A stretch of DNA of 64,000 bases from Rhabditoides inermis. Lineage: Eukaryota > Nematoda > Chromadorea > Rhabditida > Rhabditidae. The translations under genes were made by a program, and so were the position numbers. This document shows, in pieces, positions 1 through 11,150 of this stretch. Position 1 is the stretch's first letter. The number at the start of each line of letters is the position of its first letter. A model generated the notes under the pieces. That model was not told the DNA's origin, made no database searches, and saw only the letters and a program-made list of their open reading frames with translations. The stretch is taken from NCBI GenBank assembly GCA_963966185.1, contig CAWZYM010000327.1, positions 566,001 through 630,000 of the forward strand. Direction: 5' to 3'.

Positions 1-115
1 ATTGATGTTTTACGGAAATCGTGAATAAAATATATTAGAATCAAAGGTGCGATTACTGGATAAATAGGGATGTAGAACGTTCCCTCCACAATTTTTAGTT
101 TGAGTGCAAAGGACG

Positions 116-1043
116 ATTATCTTTTAAAAGGACTTCCGTAAGAGAAGAGTTTGTGTTACTCAACGTAATGCAACAAAAGCTCATGCATTTTATCAATCGA
201 AATAGTAAACAAACCTGCTCTTTCTGCAATAATAACTAATGCGAGCAAATGTTGTATGTCGGGAAATTGATTTCTGTATCCGGTTGAACTATTGGAGCAG
301 GTTTGTGTACTATTTCGATTGATAAAATGCATGAGCTTTTGTTGCATTACGTTGAGTAACACAAACTCTTCTCTTACGGAAGTCCTTTTAAAAGATAATG
401 AATGTACTTTTATTGGATTTCATATAAATCTATCTACATTAACATGAACCACAAAACATTTTTTAAAGAAATCCAACAGTTCACCCACCTTGTTGAGTCC
501 AAAATTGTATAAAATTTGCAAAAAAGAGTTTAGGTAATGCTGATGGGAAAATTTACAATTCCAATGTCATTTCTATGTAAAATCATATATTACAAAAGGT
601 TTGCCACCAGCCGGAACCGAACTCGAGCTATGTGTCTCAACGGGCGCAATCGCTAACCACAACACTACTGTGCGCACGGCAGAGCCCGCGATCTAAACGA
701 TATCAGTGCAATCCACAGGCAGTGCGGATTGTGCACTTCCAGTCTACTGGGGGCAGCCGGTGCGCGCCACCCCCCCCCCCTAGAAAACGATCCGTACACG
801 GGGGATTGCCTGCCCCTCAGGGGGCGCGCGCGCGTATCTCGCTTCCTACAACAGCTAGCGTTACCAAAATCGAAACTTTACCATTTTCTAACATCCTGAT
901 AACATCTATCAGCATCACATTGTTCTCGCAAAGATTCTAAGGGACCTTTCGTTCAGCCGCCTTTTGCCGATTCTAGCGCGCGACTAGGGTTAACACAAAC
1001 CAACCAGCGCTGCCGCGCTGGTTGTAATTCCTCCACCACCATG
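116..1043. mobile_element. Dispersed repeat family A, copy 1: inverted-repeat head plus tRNA-like segment
   Basis: The head is an inverted repeat: about 116-220 pairs with 295-399, and the outer ends carry CTTTTAAAAG. The downstream body reappears at 26933-27736. Positions 603-665 on the minus strand contain A-box-like and B-box-like blocks (GTTCGGTTCC), suggesting tRNA ancestry. It sits inside the left arm of the 4.9-kb palindrome. The right boundary is uncertain (1027-1043) because the target is itself repetitive; ATT next to both junctions could be the target duplication. Confidence 0.75.
603..665 (-). repeat. tRNA-derived (SINE-like) segment in family A copy 1
   Basis: On the minus strand TGGTTAGCGATTG resembles a Pol III A box, and GAGTTCGGTTCC about 35 nt later resembles a B box. 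I cannot fold a full cloverleaf, so this reads as a tRNA relic and not a working tRNA. The same segment occurs at 27435-27505. Confidence 0.5.
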
Positions 1044-4000
1044 AACGATTCCTCCACCTACCATGAACGAACCCTCCACTTTGATAGGACGTTCCCTCCA
1101 CTTTAAATTTAGGCGTTTCACTTCTAATGTGTGACGTTTGAACGTTCTAATACATTATTTAACCATAAATAATGCTCGTGATAGTGCCTAGAAACTTTGA
1201 AAATGTTTGCTCATAGTCATAGTTATCACTCATCTATTTCCTTCCACAAAGAGCCATGCACGAGCCAACCTGAAGACATACATTCTACCACAATGGAACA
1301 CATCATTCAGCATGACTATTTATTAAGGTCAGCACTACGTACAAACAATGTAATAATATGCTAGTTTGTAAAGAAACCGATCTCGCTTTGCAAGCAGCGG
1401 TTCGGGTTTTTTCAACATGTTAGCCAAATCCCAAATCCCGCTGCCGCATTACGATAACATTGTTCAAGTAACGCATAAACACAAGTAGAGAATTTTGTGA
1501 ATCTTTTCGCGCGTCGTACGGGCTTCGGAATAGAAACTAACATTACCGCACTTTCTTGCAGCAACTGTATTCTCCAACATAACTTTTCAGCAAATTCAAT
1601 TAACAAATGATTTCCATAAGTTACTGCATTCTCGGATAATGTTTTACGGTATTCTACGGAGCTATAGCTCTGTGGGTTAACAATATATAAATTCTACTTT
1701 ATCAACAAACCAAAAAAACAAGCCTATGGCCTATGGCTCATATCCCATATGTAGTTATCTTTCGCGGATTGCTATATGCTAACGAATCACTGCCAGACAT
1801 GAATCGCGGTTCTATACTGATATCGGATATACCATACTACGATACCCTTACAATTAGTATCGGACGAACGATTGAACCACACTTAGAAAATGACATTACT
1901 AATCTGAACAATTATGCTACTTTGAAAATATCCTGACCCTTATAGTATTCTAATCCTATAGTATTCTAAACGGAAACAAGAACGGATTGAAACGCGAACG
2001 TCTTTTGTGCATGAAGTCATCATATGATCAAAACATTACTTTGGAAATATTTACTAGTGAACAGATTGTCACTTATGGTGTAAGATTAGTTTTAACAATA
2101 AGTACTTTGATTCTCGTTTATAATAGACTCGCACTTAGCTCAGGATTTTTAGGTGAAAACATTATCGTGGGTTTTGAACATACAGTATACTGAACGAAAT
2201 GCACAGCAGATTTGTGGTGCCTTTCGTATCTCCGTTCCACTGACTCTCTCACATGACCACGTGGCGTAAAGGTAACGCTCAGCGGTTCGAATTTGGCTAC
2301 ACACGCAAAGTTTTGTCAAAATGAAAACATCGTCCAACGCGTTCTGATTTTTGTCTAAACACTCTAATGTCTCTCGTGAAAAGAGTGAAACTATACGAGG
2401 TGTGAATGTTGTTGTTTGTCTTCATTCTTCCACGACTCACACTCAGTTCTGATATCTTTCAGACAAACGGGCAGATGAATATTTAACTCATTTTCTATTA
2501 ATTATGATATCTTCATATCCGGTTACAAGTAGCGACATCGCGAGTACGTTATCGTCTCTCTGGTTGGCTCGCGCATGGGCCATGGCTCCTAATGGAAGGA
2601 GAGAGATTTGTGAGATGTGAATCACTAACTATGAGCAAACGTGGTGAAAGTTTCTAGGCATTATTAAAGTTCATTATTCATGACTAAATAATGTATTAGA
2701 ACATTCGAACGTTACACATTAGATGTGAAACGCCTAAATTTAAAGTGGAGGGAACGTCCTAGCAAAGTGGAGGGATCGTTCATGGTCGGTGGAGGAATCG
2801 TTCATGCTAGTGGAGGACCATCCAAATGTGGAGGACCTTGCAAAAGTGGAGGGAACGTCCTACATCCATGCGCAGTTGTTCAGGGCCTTCATCATTCAGG
2901 TGATTCAGGTCGACTATTTTGCGAAACAACCAATTTCGAGAATTCAGTATCTCTTTCCAATGTTCAGCTACATTCCGGTTGTCCTCAACATGCTTTGTCC
3001 TTTTGCTAGAATCAAGTTCGATCTACCATCAAGAGAATTTGGTGAATCCCTCTTTCCAGCTATCCCTTCTACTAAGTAAACCTTTTCTGGCTTCATTGTG
3101 TCTATTTACGGATGTAGGACGTTCTCTCCACTTTTGCAAGGTCCTCCACATTTGCATGGTCCTCCACTAGCATGAACGATTCCTCCACCGACCATGAACG
3201 ATCCCTCCACTTTGCTAGGACGTTCCCTCCACTTTAAATTTAGGCGTTTCACATCTAATGTGTAACGTTCGAATGTTCTAATACATTATTTAGTCATAAA
3301 TAATGAACTTTAATAATGCCTAGAAACTTTCACCACGTTTGCTCATAGTTAGTGATTCACATCTCACAAATCTCTCTCCTTCCATTAGGAGCCATGGCCC
3401 ATGCGCGAGCCAACCAGAGAGATGATATCGTACTCGCGATGTCGCTACTTGTAACCGGATATGAAGATATCATAATTAATAGAAAATGAGTTAAATATTC
3501 ATCTGCCCGTTTGTCTGAAAGATATCAGAACTGAGTGTGAGTCGTGGAAGAATGAAGACAAACAACAACATTCACACCTCGTATAGTTTCACTCTTTTCA
3601 CGAGAGACATTAGAGTGTTTAGACAAAAATCAGAACGCGTTGGACGATGTTTTCATTTTGACAAAACTTTGCGTGTGTAGCCAAATTCGAACCGCTGAGC
3701 GTTACCTTTACGCCACGTGGTCATGTGAGAGAGTCAGTGGAACGGAGATACGAAAGGCACCACAAATCTGCTGTGCATTTCGTTCAGTATACTGTATGTT
3801 CAAAACCCACGATAATGTTTTCACCTAAAAATCCTGAGCTAAGTGCGAGTCTATTATAAACGAGAATCAAAGTACTTATTGTTAAAACTAATCTTACACC
3901 ATAAATGACAATCTGTTCACTAGTAAATATTTCCAAAGTAATGTTTTGATCATATGATGACTTCATGCACAAAAGACGTTCGCGTTTCAATCCGTTCTTG

Positions 4001-4979
4001 TTTCCGTTTAGAATACTATAGGATTAGAATACTATAAGGGTCAGGATATTTTCAAAGTAGCATAATTGTTCAGATTAGTAATGTCATTTTCTAAGTGTGG
4101 TTCAATCGTTCGTCCGATACTAATTGTAAGGGTATCGTAGTATGGTATATCCGATATCAGTATAGAACCGCGATTCATGTCTGGCAGTGATTCGTTAGCA
4201 TATAGCAATCCGCGAAAGATAACTACATATGGGATATGAGCCATAGGCCATAGGCTAGTTTTTTTGGTTTGTTGATAAAGTAGAATTTATATATTGTTAA
4301 CCCACAGAGCTATAGCTCCGTAGAATACCGTAAAACATTATCCGAGAATGCAGTCACTTATGGAAATCATTTGTTAATTGAATTTGCTGAAAAGTTATGT
4401 TGGAGAATACAGTTGCTGCAAGAAAGTGCGGTAATGTTAGTTTCTATTCCGAAGCCCGTACGACGCGCGAAAAGATTCACAAAATTCTCTACTTGTGTTG
4501 ATGCGTTACTTGAACAATGTTATCGTAATGCGGCAGCGGGATTTGGGATTTGGCTAACATGTTGAAAAAACCCGAACCGCTGCTTGCAAAGCGAGATCGG
4601 TTTCTTTACAAACTAGCATATTATTACATTGTTTGTACGTAGTGCTGACCTTAATAAATAGTCATGCTGAATGTTGTGTTCCATTGTGGTAGAATGTATG
4701 TCTTCAGGTTGGCTCGTGCATGGCTCTTTGTGGAAGGAAATAGATGAGTGATAACTATGACTATGAGCAAACATTTTCAAAGTTTCTAGGCACTATCACG
4801 AGCATTATTTATGGTTAAATAATGTATTAGAACGTTCAAACGTCACACATTAGAAGTGAAACGCCTAAATTTAAAGTGGAGGGAACGTCCTATCAAAGTG
4901 GAGGGTTCGTTCATGGTAGGTGGAGGAATCGTCCTTTGCACTCAACCAAAAAATTGTGGAGGGAACGTCCTACATCCCT

Positions 4980-5404
4980 GCGCATGTGCTCTCTTGAAAC
5001 CTTCGCAAAGTAAGTCGCCGTATCCAAATGAGAATATAATGAAATCGATCATCTTTCTTGCTATCTCACCTGTTCAGTATTTTAGTGACTTATACGCGCA
5101 CACTAATATAACTGTTATAGGTTTTATGATCAGAACACATATGAGCATAGTGGTGGCAGCGAGGTGGATCTTGATTTGTCCGACACCAAAGCGAGTGCCC
5201 TCGTGAGCAGAGAAGGCAGATGGTCAATAAATATGTCTGACCATGCCATGGTGAGGGTCACAGAGGTAGTGGTTTTAAAGCGAAAAGATACGAGTTGTAT
5301 ATTGTGAAATGATGCGCGGAGACAAGCGCATTTGCATAATTTCTTCGATTTCCTGCGTCATTTCTTTTTTGTAAGAACTCGATTAAAATAGGTAGTGTGT
5401 GCAC
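4980..5404. other. Intergenic, nothing recognised
   Basis: About 425 bp between the palindrome and the next repeat copy. There is no coding exon, RNA gene or clear repeat that I can support. Confidence 0.5.
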
Positions 5405-5815
5405 ATAAAATTCAATCAAAATCAATCGTTTATCCGGAATCATTATATCTAATATAACAACACAATCATAATGATATGAAGCATACAGTAGTGCCTAAGA
5501 TGCTAGCTACAAAATAAGCTAACGCCGGGGAAAGACAGGTAGGCTGACGAGATTAGTGGTGGGAAGACGATACTTAATCGATAATCATTCCTGGACCATT
5601 AGAGTACCATTCTTGACGTGAAGAGCTCCGGGGTTTCCTTTGCTTCCGTGCCAATTAGTATTTCCTCGCGCCATAGCTGCTTCCACATGAGGGTACTTCC
5701 CGCCGCCTCACTGGTTACTCGGGAAGGATTCTTGTCGATGACCGAACACTCGGCGGCGGTGGGGCAAAGTGAGGACCCGACAGCACGCCGCGCGGAAAAG
5801 AAGAAGAACCGCTTC
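5405..5815 (-). mobile_element. LINE-like family B, copy 1 (5'-truncated, TGATT-type 3' tail)
   Basis: Matches 51538-51923 over about 390 bp. Read on the minus strand, the copies share a short reading frame that ends in SRMVL followed by a stop, then a 3' region ending in GGATAAACGATTGAT. The tail of (TGATT)n type is typical of non-LTR elements. The shared peptide differs between copies mostly by single substitutions, as expected if it was once coding. A solo 3' end of the same family lies at 38640-38712. I cannot assign the clade. Confidence 0.6.
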
Positions 5816-6820
5816 TTCACATAAAAGTAGATAATAATTGTGTGGGAGTAGATAAAGTTACGAAAAAAGTTTTGCTCTTTCATAAAGGCCATCGGCTTCT
5901 CATCGTACAACATTATCACAAATGAGACATATAAATGAAAAGACGAGAAAATTATGTGAAAATGATACTACTACTACGCTACGGCATTTGGTTTGTAAAA
6001 AAGCACTTGGTTTGTAAAGGATTACTGTAAACTGTACAATGGTCTATTTTATGTTTATCGAGTAGAGCGATTCGAACAAAAAAACGAGAGAACAATCGAT
6101 ATTCTTGGAACAGGTCTATTACACGGTTTGCACTCGCGTGGATCAAGTCTTTCCTGTGCGATAAAACAGCGAGCGTACTTGTCGGTCAATATATCTTCTT
6201 CTTCTTCTTCCCAAACTCTGTGAATTACAGTGTGCCACAGGCTTTTTCTTTCATTAACAATACTACATCGCTTTTAAAACAAAAGTATAATATTATTCTG
6301 GGAGATAGTTCGCCAGATTACGGTAGAAAATCGATCTACCCTCGAGTCGCATTCGATCTACCTTCTAGTCGTGAGGAGACCCGAGCGCGCGCTTTCAAAC
6401 GATAATATTGATCAAAGAAGCCGGCACGCGAATCAAAGAGGCCGCGCGACACTCGACCATTTGCCCGCGCTGTCTGGCCTCTCTCGCTCGAAACTGAGTT
6501 TCGCCAACTGACCCCGGCTGGCAATAACAGAAACTATCCACCAGGCGGCGACTATAGTGACCTTGTATGGGAAAACAACAGATGTTTCATGTTGATTTGC
6601 ATGCAATATATGTGACATGGAAAAAAACTGTAATTTAGTACTTGTGAGAAACACGAAGAACAGCGCGTGAAACACAAGTGATCTATCTCGGATCTGTTTA
6701 AAAAAAACTGTCTATGTGGTCATACCGAATAGGCGGCATAGGCGGCATAGGTAACCACTATAATGTACACTGTAATGTATTCGATCCGTGCGTTGCAAGC
6801 AGAACTAGCAGAACGCATAC
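5816..6820. other. Intergenic upstream of collagen 1
   Basis: About 1 kb with no gene that I recognise. It holds a short TTC triplet run (about 6190-6210) and short AT-rich stretches. Regulatory sequence for the collagen at 6869 may lie here, but only the TATA box is evident. Confidence 0.4.
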
Positions 6821-6828
6821 TATATAAG
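6821..6828 (+). promoter_or_regulatory. TATA box of collagen 1
   Basis: TATATAAG lies 48 nt before the ATG at 6869. The spacing matches the TATA boxes seen before the ATGs at 8373 and 28820, so a short 5' UTR and a conventional Pol II start are likely. Confidence 0.75.
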
Positions 6829-6868
6829 CGCGCAATCACTCCTCGATAGCATCATCTGCTTTCTAGCA

Positions 6869-7008
6869 ATGAAGTTCCTTGTCGGTCTCGCCTCCGTCTG
6901 CAGTGGAGCCGTCATTGTGGCTGCTCTAGTCACTGTCGGATACATCTTCAACGACATCAACAACTTCTACGCTGAGAGCATGCACAACATGGCAGAGTTC
7001 AATGTACG

Positions 7009-7043
<35 letters not shown>

Positions 7044-7902
7044 CTTCCCTCTCTAGGTCCTCTCTAACGACGCGTGGTCCATGATGATCGACTCCTCCCG
7101 TCCTTCCGCCAAGGAGGCTTCTCCCTTCTTCCTCCGTGGAAAGCGTGCCTCCGGTGGTTCGTGCAACTGCGGAGCCGACAACAACAGCTGTCCGCCTGGC
7201 CCGCCCGGACCTCCCGGAGCCAAGGGAGAGGACGGAACGCCTGGAACTGCTGGAGAGGCCGGAAAGTCGGGAATGGGAGGAATGTCTGTGGGAGCGGGGG
7301 GATACGACAAACCCGCCTGCATCTCCTGTCCCGCCGGACCCGCTGGACCTCCCGGACCCGACGGGCCTGCTGGACCCGCTGGAAACGATGGACAGCCCGG
7401 AAACGCTGGAGGCTCCGGAAAGGACGGACAGTCTGGAGCCACTGGACCCAAGGGAGACGCCGGACCTGCCGGAAATCCCGGAACCCCCGGACAGAAGGGA
7501 CCCGACGGAAAGCGAGGTAAGAAGGGATCCGCAGCTCCCGGACAAAAGGGACCTGCCGGACCCGCTGGACCCGCTGGAAACAAGGGAACCGATGGACAGC
7601 CCGGAGCGCCTGGAAACAAGGGACCCGCTGGACTTGCCGGATCTAATGGAAATGACGGTCAGCCGGGAGCTGACGGACAGAATGGCAAGGCTGGAGAGAG
7701 TGGAACGTCTGGAAGCGACGCCGCCTACTGTCCCTGCCCGCCTCGGTCCGAAAACGACAACGTGGACGGAGGCAGCGCCGGAGACTACAACCCCGCCCCT
7801 GCGGCCCCGGCTCCTCAGACAGGATACGACTCGCCCGCTCCTGCACCTGCTCCCTCGCAGCAGTACAGGAAGCGCAAGGCCGTGCTCCGCGGACGCATCT
7901 AA
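6869..7902 (+). CDS. Cuticle collagen (intact)
   Basis: Two exons: 6869-7003 and 7057-7902, giving 326 residues. The 53-bp intron is mostly a TC tract and is phase 0. Residues 1-45 hold an N-terminal hydrophobic segment (residues ~12-25) followed by the conserved FNDINNFY stretch typical of nematode cuticle collagens. An RGKR furin-like cleavage site follows, then a short Cys pair (CNC), a Gly-X-Y domain interrupted by a CISC spacer, a CPCPP cluster and a proline/alanine-rich tail ending in RGRI. Family knowledge: such chains are secreted, processed at the basic site, trimerise and are cross-linked in the cuticle. I see no glycine interruption except the normal Cys spacers. The gene is intact and has a TATA box, unlike its two relatives downstream. 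Confidence 0.9.
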
Positions 7903-8315
7903 AGTTTCTAAACGCACCCACACCTACTATTCTATAAACTTTTACAACAAATGTTTTATCTCCATGAACGCAGTAGATCTGACCGTAAACCGCTTTGCAT
8001 GTCGCCTTATTTTCACCACATAAAAGTCTCACAAAAAAGTGCTGCACTTTTTCTGCCCATATTTTTTCTTATGTACAAAATCGTGATGAAAAACATTCGC
8101 GCCACATCTATACGACCCGCAGGCTATGCAGGAACAAGAAACTGTCTCCCACAAATGTGATTCGTGCTTGTTGTGACTGTTGAAAGTCACAAGCTCGCGC
8201 CATTTGCAAAACGTTCCATCTGTGAAAGGGCATAAACCGTGGTAGCAGATCATTTTCTATGATCAGTCTCAGTGTTAGACACACTCGGCCTTGAGAAAGG
8301 TACTTTTAGGCATCC

Positions 8316-8324
8316 TATATAAGG
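8316..8324 (+). promoter_or_regulatory. TATA box of collagen 2 (pseudogene)
   Basis: TATATAAGG lies 57 nt before the ATG at 8373. The mirrored site of collagen 3 reads TATACAAGG, so one base of the box has changed there. Confidence 0.6.
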
Positions 8325-8372
8325 TGATGGCAGTGTGAGAACATCATCCGATCAACACTCGGAAGAGAGAGA

Positions 8373-9274
8373 ATGAAGTTGCTCGTCGGTCTCGCTTCAG
8401 TCGCCAGCGGAGTCCATCCTAGACGAAGGCAGCGTTGGAGACTACAACCCCGCCACTACAACACCACTGTCCGACACCTCTTCAACGACATCAACTCCTT
8501 CTACGCTCATTCAATGAGCGATCTCGCCGAGTTCAGGGTTCGCAGGGGTACTGTATGATCATTCCCAATCTTCCAGCATCTGTCCAATGGCGCGTGGGCT
8601 GTGACAAAGCCGGTTCATGCTCGGTTCGGTCGCGAAAAGAGGTCTGCTGGTACTCGCGGATGCAGTGCTGAGAGCAACACTTGCCCGCCCGGACCCTCCC
8701 GGAGCCGAGGGAGAAGATGGAGCCCCTGGAGCCCCTTGAGACGCCGGACTCCCCGGAAACAAGGGACTCACTACCGGTGGACACGACTCCGCAAAAAAGT
8801 GCTTCAAAGGCCCCGCTGGAAAGCCTGGACACGCCGGACCCGCTTGACCTGCTGGACCCGTTGGAGAAAACGGACAGGACGAAGTCCCCGGACAGGACGG
8901 ACAGCCCGGAGCTCCCGGAGCCCAGGGAGAGGCTGGACCCGCTGGAACCTCCCGGAGTCGCTGGAGAGAGCTAATGGAAAAAAAACGGTAATAAGAAAGC
9001 CGCAGCCGCTGGACCTGCTGGACCCGCCGGAAACCATGGCGCCCTCAGACAGGACGGTGTCCCCGGACAAAACGGATCCGAGGGTGGAGTGGCTGGATCG
9101 GACGGAGATCCGGGCGCGGCGGCAGAGGCAGGAATAGCCGGAGCCGGCGCCGCCTACTGCCCCTGTCCTCCCCACACGGGAGCCGAGGCTGTTCAGGGAG
9201 TGCAGCAGGTGTCCCCCGCCGCCCCCGCAACCGAGCAGCCTTACAGGAAGGCCGTCTTCCGCGGACGCATCTAA
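8373..9274 (+). pseudogene. Cuticle collagen 2, degenerate copy
   Basis: Homologous to collagen 3 (14384-13432) across the promoter, both exons and 3' flank. Expected exons are 8373-8537 and 8577 onward. After the FGREKR processing site and the CPPG start of the triple helix, an 8-bp deletion relative to collagen 3 (near 8697) shifts the frame. In the original frame a TGA follows at about 8738, and an A-run with in-frame stops lies near 8970-8990. The final part (9089-9274) is open again and its last 37 residues match collagen 3. Exon 1 also lacks the hydrophobic segment: it is replaced by a piece resembling the 3' end of collagen 1. No full-length collagen can be made. Confidence 0.85.
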
Positions 9275-9679
9275 ACCTCCTCACAACACTTTCCTTCTCT
9301 GTATCATACGATTCGATAAACATATTGTATTCAATTTGGTCTCTTGCATTTGCTACACGCGCCCTAGTCACAAACAATAGGCGCGTGGCAACAGTCGGAT
9401 TGCCTTATCCATTTCAAGAGCGAGCGGAACCGTTCGAATGATGGGGGAGTGACCTGAGACTCCCACGATTTTTTTCTGTCTTCGGGATTGTTCAAAGAGA
9501 AGAATCAGACTCCATCCACAAAATAGACGAAGTATGGCTAATCTTCGGACTGTGCAACCTTTACGAATAATCATGTTTCGCTTTTTTCGACATACAGGCT
9601 TCATGAGGGCAGCCAATCCCTTCGCTGCTCATCGTTTTCGGGGCCGGATGCAAAGACACTGGATCATGTTGTGTTATAT

Positions 9680-10180
9680 CTAGTGCCTGGTCACGGCGCA
9701 ACGCGCGATCACGCGCGTCGTCATTTCGAGACGAGACAACGCGGCGCGTTGTTTCGTGATATCACGCTGCCGCTCATTCGAGATTCGCGAAAGCGTTAGT
9801 TCGGGATCGCGCGTCATTTCGAGACGCCTGCATCCCATGCACGGCCTCCTCATTGCCGTTCTCATAAATGAGACGGTTGAGAAATGAGACAAATCATGTG
9901 GCATTATCGAAACAAATTGCATAATTTTCCAATTATCACGGCCCACCGGTCGCTTCATCTCTCCAATCCCGAATGAACGCGCGGCGGCGTTGTTTCGGGA
10001 TTTTCTGACTTCTCCAACTACCACGGGCGTTATTTCGGGATTCTTGAATTCGAGACTTTTGCCGCGCGTTCATTTCACGCGGCGCGATTTCGGAAAAAGC
10101 GTGGCGTGATGAAATGACGGCCACACGCCGAGACAAAATCGCGCGTGAAACAACGTCGTTGCGCCGTGACCATGCACTAG
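9680..10180. mobile_element. MITE with ~24-bp terminal inverted repeats and a TTATAT target duplication
   Basis: The ends are near-perfect inverted repeats starting CTAGTGC and running to GGTCACGGCGCAACG. TTATAT flanks both sides (9674-9679 and 10181-10186). The interior is GC-rich and repeats CGCG and CATTTCGAGACG-like motifs in both orientations. There is no coding capacity, so it would be non-autonomous. Superfamily not assigned. Confidence 0.8.
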
Positions 10181-10397
10181 TTATATAGTTTCTTCTGATC
10201 TTCTGGTGTTCCTTGTATTTGGCGTATTTTGATGGAATTTGTACCAAGACGTTAACCATTAAACATTTATCAATGTCAATAATACAAATTTAAAGCTGCT
10301 AATAGTCTTGTAAGTCGAAACGTTTTCAGGGTACTGTAGTTTTAAGTTGTAAGCGGGGCACATAAAAGCCAATCGTTGTTGTCAGTGGAGCGCACAT

Positions 10398-10953
10398 CTA
10401 CTTGCCCTGTTCGTAGGTCCATTCGAACGGCTCGAAGACGCCAACCTTGAAAAGAACGCAGTCGTTACGTTTTTTTGAAAGTAAAGATTTAATGGTTATC
10501 ATAATCACACGATGAACTAGTTTCATGATACAAGCCCCTCCCCTTCTAGCCCCGCCCACCTTGTGTTTGTGGCAGAGTCCCATGAGAATCTCTTCCATCA
10601 TCTCGTAGTTCGGACGCTCGGTCGGGGAGAGCTGGAAGGGAATCCTCTCTCTCTATCTCTTTCTCTCTCTCTCTCTCTCTTTCTCTCTCCTCTCTCTCAC
10701 CTCTCTCTCTCTCTCTCACCTTATCCAGCATATCCATGATCTTGCTTAGCTCCGCCGGAATCGCCTGGTACACGATGTCCACTGAAGTCACAGCTACCTC
10801 AGCTACCGTAACCCTTGGCTACCGTACTTATCCCTATACTCACACTTGTGTTGCACAAAGCACTCCTTGAGATGGCCGACCATGTTCTGGTCTTCGACAT
10901 TCTGCCACGGGAGGTAGTTCCAGCCAAACAGCTCGATCACCTGATAGATGGGG

Positions 10954-10996
<43 letters not shown>

Positions 10997-11090
10997 GAGA
11001 GAGAGACAGAGAGACAGAGAGGAGAGAGAGACAGAGAGACAGAGAGACAAACATAGAGCGAGAGAAAGAGCGAGAGAGAGACAGAGAGAC

Positions 11091-11150
<60 letters not shown>

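Larger units (their letters stand above)
68..4979. repeat. 4.9-kb palindromic element (two ~1.82-kb inverted arms, interrupted by another repeat)
   Basis: Positions about 1044-2867 are the near-perfect reverse complement of about 3112-4931, around a unique spacer of about 245 bp (2868-3111). The match resumes outside: 68-116 pairs with 4931-4979, so the left arm was one unit until a ~0.9-kb insertion split it. Four short ORFs per arm survive at mirrored positions (for example 1733-1936 and 4041-4244), with zero or one amino-acid difference each, so the arms are very similar. Each arm also carries inverted ends of its own: 1080-1215 against 2625-2760. Units related to GGAGGGAACGTCC recur at arm ends and in the spacer edges. 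I recognise no transposase. This could be a foldback transposon or a head-to-head pair of TIR elements. Confidence 0.85.
8105..9386 (+). repeat. Left copy of collagen inverted duplication
   Basis: This block pairs in inverted orientation with about 13322-14660, including the upstream region (for example a short hairpin around GTGACT/AGTCAC near 8174-8191), the collagen gene and its 3' flank up to AGGCGCGTG. The kinase gene and about 3.9 kb lie between the copies. Confidence 0.85.

Noticed and set aside
1412..2337. Short ORFs in the 4.9-kb palindrome as genes
   Set aside because: Their near-identity between arms follows from DNA identity of the arms; there is no recognisable domain and no codon-level signal of selection.
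7039..7923. Long minus-strand and alternate-frame open frames over the collagens
   Set aside because: They are shadows of the Gly-X-Y coding frame (GC-rich, repetitive) and lack splice or family support.
8599..9137. Arg/Trp-rich open frame as a novel protein
   Set aside because: It is the frameshifted remainder of the collagen pseudogene.
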